This document shows positions 59,536 through 64,000 of a stretch of DNA of 64,000 nt, piece by piece. Position 1 is the stretch's first letter, and each line of letters opens with the position of its first letter. The notes below the pieces were generated by a model. The model saw only the letters and a list, made by a program, of their open reading frames with translations. It had not been told where the DNA came from and ran no database searches. The stretch is from Acidilutibacter cellobiosedens (GTDB lineage: Bacteria; Bacillota; Clostridia; Tissierellales; Acidilutibacteraceae), in the NCBI RefSeq assembly GCF_004103715.1, contig NZ_CP035282.1:620001-684000 (forward strand), written 5' to 3'. The translations under genes and the position numbers were made by a program.

Positions 59536-61254
59536 ATGGCTGAAAAGGAAGAATCTTTTTTGAACTTTATTATTGAGAATATCTTTGACGGAGTTATATT
59601 CTTCGGTGTAGAAAAAGATTTGTTATATATGAATTCCGCTGTAACAAAAATTCTTGAAGTGGAACAAAGTCAAATATCTTATGAGTATTATGAAAAATTC
59701 GTACAGAGTCAAATAATGTCTGACTCTAAAGGTGAAGAAAGGGATAAAAAAGAGGGACAGATTAAAAAAGGAAATAAACATATATTTGTAAAGGATATTA
59801 CGTACATTTTAGACGGAAAGTACTGCGGAAATCTTATAATACTGAGAGATATAACAAAAATAAAGGATTCGGAAATTCAGTTAAAAGAATTGAAATATAG
59901 TTTAGATATGATAGAAGATATATTGGACTATGCTTATGAGGGAATAGTATTGGTAGATGGAAATGGGAAAATAGTAAAGATGAACTATGAAAAACTTTTG
60001 GGAATAAAAGAAGAAGATGCTCTGGGTAAAAAGGTTCAGGATGTAATAGAGAATACAAGGATGCATATAGTTGCTAAAACCGGGAAAAAAGAAATTCACT
60101 ATGTTCAGAAAATTCAAGGCCATGATATGATTACAAACAGAATACCTATAATCAGAGACGGGAAAGTCATAGGAGCCGTAGGTACGGTACTCTTTAAAGA
60201 CGCGGCGGAAGTAAAGGATTTAGCAAAAGATCTTGCTGTATTGGAAAAAAGGATAAATGGATATAAAGGAGAAATTGAAAGACTTCAGGAAACTAAATAT
60301 TCCTTTGACAGCATTATAACTCAAAATCCTAAAATGGAATATTTAAAAAAGATTGGGAGAAAGGCTGCGGAGTCGAATTCTACGGTATTGATTACAGGAG
60401 AAAGCGGTACTGGAAAGGAAATGTTTGCTCATTCCATTCATAAAGCAAGCTACAGAAAATACGAATCCTTTCTACCCATAAATTGTGCGGCTATTCCAAG
60501 AGAGCTTTTGGAATCGGAGCTTTTCGGATATGAACAGGGAGCGTTTACAGGAGCGAAAAAAGGAGGAAAACCCGGAAAATTTGAGCTTGCCAACGGAGGG
60601 ACCATATTCCTTGATGAAATTGGCAGTATGCCCTTAGAGATGCAGGCAAAGCTTTTAAGAGTATTGGAAGACAAAGAAGTTGAAAGAGTAGGGGGAACAG
60701 ACAAAATTAGTCTTGATATTAGGATTATTGCAGCTACTAATGAGAACCTTGATGAAGAAATTAAAAACGGAAGATTTAGAGAAGATTTGTTTTATAGGTT
60801 AAATGTTATATCTATAGATATTCCGCCTTTAAGGTATAGAAGAGAAGATATTCCTCTTCTGGCCGAAAGTATTTTTAAAAAACTTTTAAAGGAATTAAGA
60901 TTGAGAGACATAATACTCAGCAAAGAGGTTGTAGAAATATTATCAAAATATAATTGGCCGGGAAATGTAAGAGAATTGAGAAATGTTTTGGAGAGAGCAT
61001 TGAATTTATGCTCCGAAGGCGTTATATATCCTAAGCATATTTCTGAACATATTATTGAAAAAACCAAGTATTGTATAATCAAAAAAGAACCTCTTACATT
61101 AAAGGATAGGATACAGGAAACTGAGATTAAAGCAATTCGTGCTGCTATTGTTGCTTCCGGTGGAAATAAGACTTTAGCTGCCAAAAAACTTGGAATTCAC
61201 AGAACTGCATTATATAAAAAGATTGAAAAATATAAGCTTATGGATAGTATATAA
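59536..61254 (+). CDS. PAS-domain sigma-54-dependent activator
   Basis: A 572-residue activator. Two PAS domains (about 1-115 and 120-230) are followed by a short coiled segment and the AAA+ domain with Walker A GESGTGKE (288-295), GAFTGA (335-340), Walker B 'IFLDEIG' and arginine finger region. It ends in a Fis-type HTH ('GGNKTLAAKKLGIHRTALYKKI'). A GTG at 59527 is possible, but AGAGGTG suits the ATG at 59536. The next gene has a -24/-12 promoter, so it most likely drives thiolase and CoA-transferase, as AtoC-like and similar activators do. The PAS ligand is unknown. Confidence 0.93.
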   Translation: MAEKEESFLNFIIENIFDGVIFFGVEKDLLYMNSAVTKILEVEQSQISYEYYEKFVQSQIMSDSKGEERDKKEGQIKKGNKHIFVKDITYILDGKYCGNLIILRDITKIKDSEIQLKELKYSLDMIEDILDYAYEGIVLVDGNGKIVKMNYEKLLGIKEEDALGKKVQDVIENTRMHIVAKTGKKEIHYVQKIQGHDMITNRIPIIRDGKVIGAVGTVLFKDAAEVKDLAKDLAVLEKRINGYKGEIERLQETKYSFDSIITQNPKMEYLKKIGRKAAESNSTVLITGESGTGKEMFAHSIHKASYRKYESFLPINCAAIPRELLESELFGYEQGAFTGAKKGGKPGKFELANGGTIFLDEIGSMPLEMQAKLLRVLEDKEVERVGGTDKISLDIRIIAATNENLDEEIKNGRFREDLFYRLNVISIDIPPLRYRREDIPLLAESIFKKLLKELRLRDIILSKEVVEILSKYNWPGNVRELRNVLERALNLCSEGVIYPKHISEHIIEKTKYCIIKKEPLTLKDRIQETEIKAIRAAIVASGGNKTLAAKKLGIHRTALYKKIEKYKLMDSI

Positions 61255-61349
61255 ATTGATACAGTTTTTAAATAAATGTATCTATAAATCTACACATAGA
61301 TTACATCAATGAGATACCAAATTCTAAATAATTTATGAAGGACATTCAG

Positions 61350-61361
61350 GCAATCGTTTGC
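61350..61361. promoter_or_regulatory. Candidate upstream activator dyad
   Basis: GCAATCGTTTGC is a short near-perfect dyad about 150 bp before the -24/-12 promoter, the usual place for activator binding. Weak evidence: single site and short arms. Confidence 0.3.
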
Positions 61362-61501
61362 AGAACTGTATTTAAAAAAGTGTAGTAAAATAGGTACAAA
61401 ATTTTATAAAATTATGTCATAAATTTCACAAAGTCTATTGATAAATGAAAAAAGTATTGTTATAATTATAACATAGACATTAATTTTAGAGCTAATTTGT
61501 A

Positions 61502-61517
61502 TGGCATGATAAGTGCA
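61502..61517 (+). promoter_or_regulatory. Sigma-54 (-24/-12) promoter of the thiolase operon
   Basis: TGGCAT-GATAA-GTGCA has GG and GC in the right register (-24/-12). It lies 60 bp before the thiolase ATG and behind the sigma-54 activator gene. The 322-bp gap otherwise holds AT-rich DNA without a gene. Confidence 0.75.
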
Positions 61518-61577
61518 TAGTAAAAAAATAACCTATTTGCACTTTAAAAATTATTTTAAAAAATAGGAGGAATAAAA

Positions 61578-62756
61578 ATGAAAGAAATAGTTATAGCTAG
61601 CGGAGTCAGAACACCTGTAGGGACATTCGGAGGGGCATTTAAAGACGTTTCTGCGGTAGAACTTGGGAAAATAGTTGTAGAAGAAGCGATAAAGAGAGCA
61701 AATATTAAACCTGATATGATTGATGAAGTTATATTTGGAAATGTTCTTCAGGCAGGCCTTGGTCAAAACGTGGCAAGACAAGTTGCGATACATGCAGGGA
61801 TTCCGGTAGAGGTACCGTCTTATACCGTAAACAAAGTATGCGGTTCCGGTTTAAAGACTGTTGCATTGGCTGCTCAAGCTATATTAGCAGGGGATGCTGA
61901 TATAATTGTTGCCGGAGGAACAGAAAACATGAGTCAGGCACCTTACTTATTGAAAAAGGCAAGATGGGGAATGAGAATGGGTAATGGCGTGATTGAAGAC
62001 TATATGATTCATGATGGCTTATGGGATATTTTCGGTGATACTCATATGGGAATTACGGCTGAGAATGTTGCTGAGAAATGGGGAATTACAAGAGAGGAAC
62101 AAGACCAATTTTCTCTCAGAAGCCAACAAAGATCGGAAGCTGCAATCAAAAGCGGAAGATTTAAAGATGAAATAATACCTGTATCTGTTCCTCAAAGAAA
62201 GGGAGATCCTAAAATAGTTGATACAGATGAACATCCGAGATTCGGTTCAACTATTGAAGGAATGAGAAAGTTAAAACCGGCATTTAAAAAGGACGGAACG
62301 GTAACAGCAGGGAATGCTTCGGGAATTAACGATGGAGCGGCTGCTCTTGTTATTATGTCCAAGGAGAAAGCAGATGAACTTGGCATTAAACCAATTGCAA
62401 CAATTTTATCTTATGCTTCTGCGGGAGTAGAGCCTTCAATTATGGGAACAGGACCTATACCTGCAACGAGAAAGGCTTTGAAAAAAATAAATATGAAAGT
62501 TGAAGATATGGATTTGGTAGAAGCAAATGAAGCTTTTGCGGCTCAGTCTTTAGCAGTAGTTAAAGAACTTGGCCTGGACCCGGCAAAAACCAACGTCAAC
62601 GGAGGTGCTATAGCATTAGGACATCCTATAGGAGCATCCGGAGCAAGAATACTTGTTACTCTTCTGTATGAAATGATGAAGAGAGACTCAAAACTTGGTT
62701 TGGCTACTTTGTGTATTGGAGGAGGCCAGGGCATAGCAATGGTAGTTAAAAGGTAA
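61578..62756 (+). CDS. thlA: Acetyl-CoA C-acetyltransferase (thiolase)
   Basis: A 392-residue thiolase that cleaves or forms acetoacetyl-CoA. The acyl-binding Cys88 is in '[15 protein letters not shown]', His349 in '[10 protein letters not shown]' and the second catalytic Cys379 in '[10 protein letters not shown]'. Full length. AGGAGG precedes the ATG. Followed 19 bp later by CoA-transferase subunit A, so together they can turn acetoacetate into two acetyl-CoA. Direction (degradation or butyrate formation) cannot be told from sequence. Confidence 0.95.
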   Translation: MKEIVIASGVRTPVGTFGGAFKDVSAVELGKIVVEEAIKRANIKPDMIDEVIFGNVLQAGLGQNVARQVAIHAGIPVEVPSYTVNKVCGSGLKTVALAAQAILAGDADIIVAGGTENMSQAPYLLKKARWGMRMGNGVIEDYMIHDGLWDIFGDTHMGITAENVAEKWGITREEQDQFSLRSQQRSEAAIKSGRFKDEIIPVSVPQRKGDPKIVDTDEHPRFGSTIEGMRKLKPAFKKDGTVTAGNASGINDGAAALVIMSKEKADELGIKPIATILSYASAGVEPSIMGTGPIPATRKALKKINMKVEDMDLVEANEAFAAQSLAVVKELGLDPAKTNVNGGAIALGHPIGASGARILVTLLYEMMKRDSKLGLATLCIGGGQGIAMVVKR

Positions 62757-62775
62757 AATATTGGAGGTGCATTGA

Positions 62776-63432
62776 ATGAATAAAGTTGTAACCATAGATG
62801 AAGCTGTTAGCCATATTAAAGACGGTATGACTGTAATGGTAGGGGGATTTTTATCTTGCGGAACTCCTCATAAACTAATGGATGCATTGGTAAAAAACGG
62901 GGTTAAGAATTTGACGATTATATGTAATGATTCCGGCTATCCGGAATCGGGAGTGGGGAAGCTGATAGTTAACAGACAGGTAAAAACTTTATATGCTTCT
63001 CATATAGGTACTAATTCTGAAACGGGAAGACAAATGAATTCTAAGGAATTAGAAGTTCATTTAATTCCACAGGGAACTTTAGCGGAAAGAATAAGAATTG
63101 CCGGTGCAGGATTAGGAGGATTTTTAACTCCTACCGGAGTAGGCACCATAGTGGAAGAAGGAAAACAGAAAATAGAGATAGACGGAAAGGTTTATTTGCT
63201 GGAATTACCGTTAAAAGCCGATGCAGCATTAATATTAGGACATAAGGTTGATAAAAAAGGCAATATAGCGTATAGAGGAGCTACAAGAAATTTCAATACG
63301 ATTATGGCTACAGCCGCTGATTTGGTAATAGTTGAAGCAGAAAATCTGGTTGAGGTCGGAGAAATTGATCAAAATGATGTTGTGACACCTGGACTTTTTA
63401 TAGATTATATAGCATTTGGAGGCGAAAATTAA
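62776..63432 (+). CDS. atoD: Acetoacetate/butyrate-type CoA-transferase subunit A
   Basis: A 218-residue class I CoA-transferase alpha subunit. '[23 protein letters not shown]' is the oxyanion/glycine-rich start, and '[43 protein letters not shown]' is typical of AtoD/ScoA. It transfers CoA between acids such as butyryl-CoA and acetoacetate. TTGGAGGTGC precedes the ATG. Its stop overlaps the subunit B start by one base. Confidence 0.93.
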   Translation: MNKVVTIDEAVSHIKDGMTVMVGGFLSCGTPHKLMDALVKNGVKNLTIICNDSGYPESGVGKLIVNRQVKTLYASHIGTNSETGRQMNSKELEVHLIPQGTLAERIRIAGAGLGGFLTPTGVGTIVEEGKQKIEIDGKVYLLELPLKADAALILGHKVDKKGNIAYRGATRNFNTIMATAADLVIVEAENLVEVGEIDQNDVVTPGLFIDYIAFGGEN

Positions 63433-64000
63433 TGGATAGAAGTGAAATAAAGTCTTTAATTGCGAGAAGAGTTGCTAAGGAACTTAAAGATGGAGATGTC
63501 ATAAACTTAGGGATAGGTCTTCCAACTATGGTTGCAAATTATATACCTCATGATATGGATATTACTTTTCATTCGGAAAACGGATTTATAGGATTGGGTT
63601 CTGTCCCTGAGTCAGGAATGGAGGATAAGGATATAGTTAATGCAGGAGGGCAATTTGCCACGGTAAAGAAGGGCGGAGTATTTTTTGATAGTGCTGTGTC
63701 CTTTGGAATAATCCGTGGAGGCCATGTAGATGCTACAGTTCTTGGAGCTCTTCAGGTTGATCAGGAAGGGAATCTTGCGAATTGGATGATTCCCGGGAAA
63801 ATAGTTCCCGGAATGGGAGGAGCAATGGACTTGGTAGTAGGAGCCAAAAAGGTAATAGTTGCTATGGAACATACCGCAAAGGGTTCTCCCAAAATCCTTA
63901 AAAAATGCAGCCTTCCCCTTACTGCGGCAAGGGAAGTGGATCTTATTGTTACGGAAATGGGTGTAATAGAAGTAACGAAGGAAGGATTAGTATTAAAGGA
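63432..64000 (+). CDS. atoA: CoA-transferase subunit B, 5' part (runs off the window)
   Basis: The first 189 codons of the beta subunit. '[20 protein letters not shown]' and the catalytic glutamate in '[11 protein letters not shown]' are the class I signature, then '[41 protein letters not shown]'. Starts at the ATG that shares one base with the stop of subunit A. The remaining 30 or so residues lie beyond the window. Confidence 0.93.
   Translation, partial: MDRSEIKSLIARRVAKELKDGDVINLGIGLPTMVANYIPHDMDITFHSENGFIGLGSVPESGMEDKDIVNAGGQFATVKKGGVFFDSAVSFGIIRGGHVDATVLGALQVDQEGNLANWMIPGKIVPGMGGAMDLVVGAKKVIVAMEHTAKGSPKILKKCSLPLTAAREVDLIVTEMGVIEVTKEGLVLK

Overview
The window looks like chromosome from a low-GC, Gram-positive anaerobe of the Clostridia, most likely an amino-acid-fermenting, S-layer-bearing member of the Tissierellia type. 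This placement is an inference. It rests on AT-rich intergenic DNA, strong GGAGG-type ribosome sites, T-box riboswitches, several SLH-domain surface proteins, the kal/kce lysine-fermentation genes, two sigma-54 activators and the glpX-rho-rpmE-DUF1385-prmC-prfA order. No rRNA, tRNA, CRISPR array, prophage or intact insertion sequence was seen.

Layout. 0-3.6 kb: branched-chain amino acid ABC transporter (end of livJ, then livHMGF). 3.7-15 kb: a sugar-uptake locus with HPr, a 958-residue LevR-type sigma-54/PRD activator, a -24/-12 promoter, mannose-family PTS EIIA/B/C/D, a class I aldolase, an EamA transporter, a zinc alcohol dehydrogenase and an iron alcohol dehydrogenase. Two genes of this locus, a SIS-domain isomerase and a first iron alcohol dehydrogenase, are broken by deletions. 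15-19 kb: an SLH/PrcB-like surface protein, murJ, and cysE behind a T-box. 18.9-19.9 kb: an XRE regulator flanked by two paralogous small proteins. 19.9-21.7 kb: pckG. 21.7-38.1 kb: surface region with an SLH-gene remnant, an SLH protein, a 1439-residue subtilase, a three-gene membrane protein/DnaJ/DUF5685-like operon, an aldo-keto reductase, a 996-residue SLH/Ig-like protein, pyrG and another SLH protein. 38.2-42.3 kb: a MacB-like ABC exporter with a CARDB-like partner. 42.4-45.3 kb: gdhA and, divergently, kal-kce. 45.4-52.8 kb: tal, glpX, rho, rpmE, a DUF1385 protein, prmC, prfA and a convergent ZIP transporter. 52.8-53.3 kb: a 4 x 102-bp tandem array of a dispersed palindromic element. 53.5-59.5 kb: Sua5-type tsaC, an arginine/tyrosine phosphatase, rpiB, upp, a T-box-controlled trpP, a tagO/wecA-type transferase and wecB. 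59.5-64 kb: a PAS/sigma-54 activator facing a -24/-12 promoter, thiolase and CoA-transferase subunits A and B (B runs off the end).

How it fits together. Amino acids are imported by Liv and TrpP and oxidised by GdhA and Kal/Kce. Kce releases acetoacetate, which the CoA-transferase and thiolase at the right end could activate and cleave. PckG and GlpX serve gluconeogenesis, and Tal and RpiB the pentose phosphates. A separate sigma-54-controlled PTS feeds a sugar pathway that appears to be decaying. Four complete SLH proteins, a giant subtilase, the ABC/CARDB exporter, MurJ and TagO/WecB point to an elaborate cell surface.

The least explained items are the dispersed 102-bp terminator/promoter-like palindromic element, the small-protein/XRE module, and the DnaJ/DUF5685-like operon whose largest product carries two aspartate-rich motifs like those of isoprenoid synthases.
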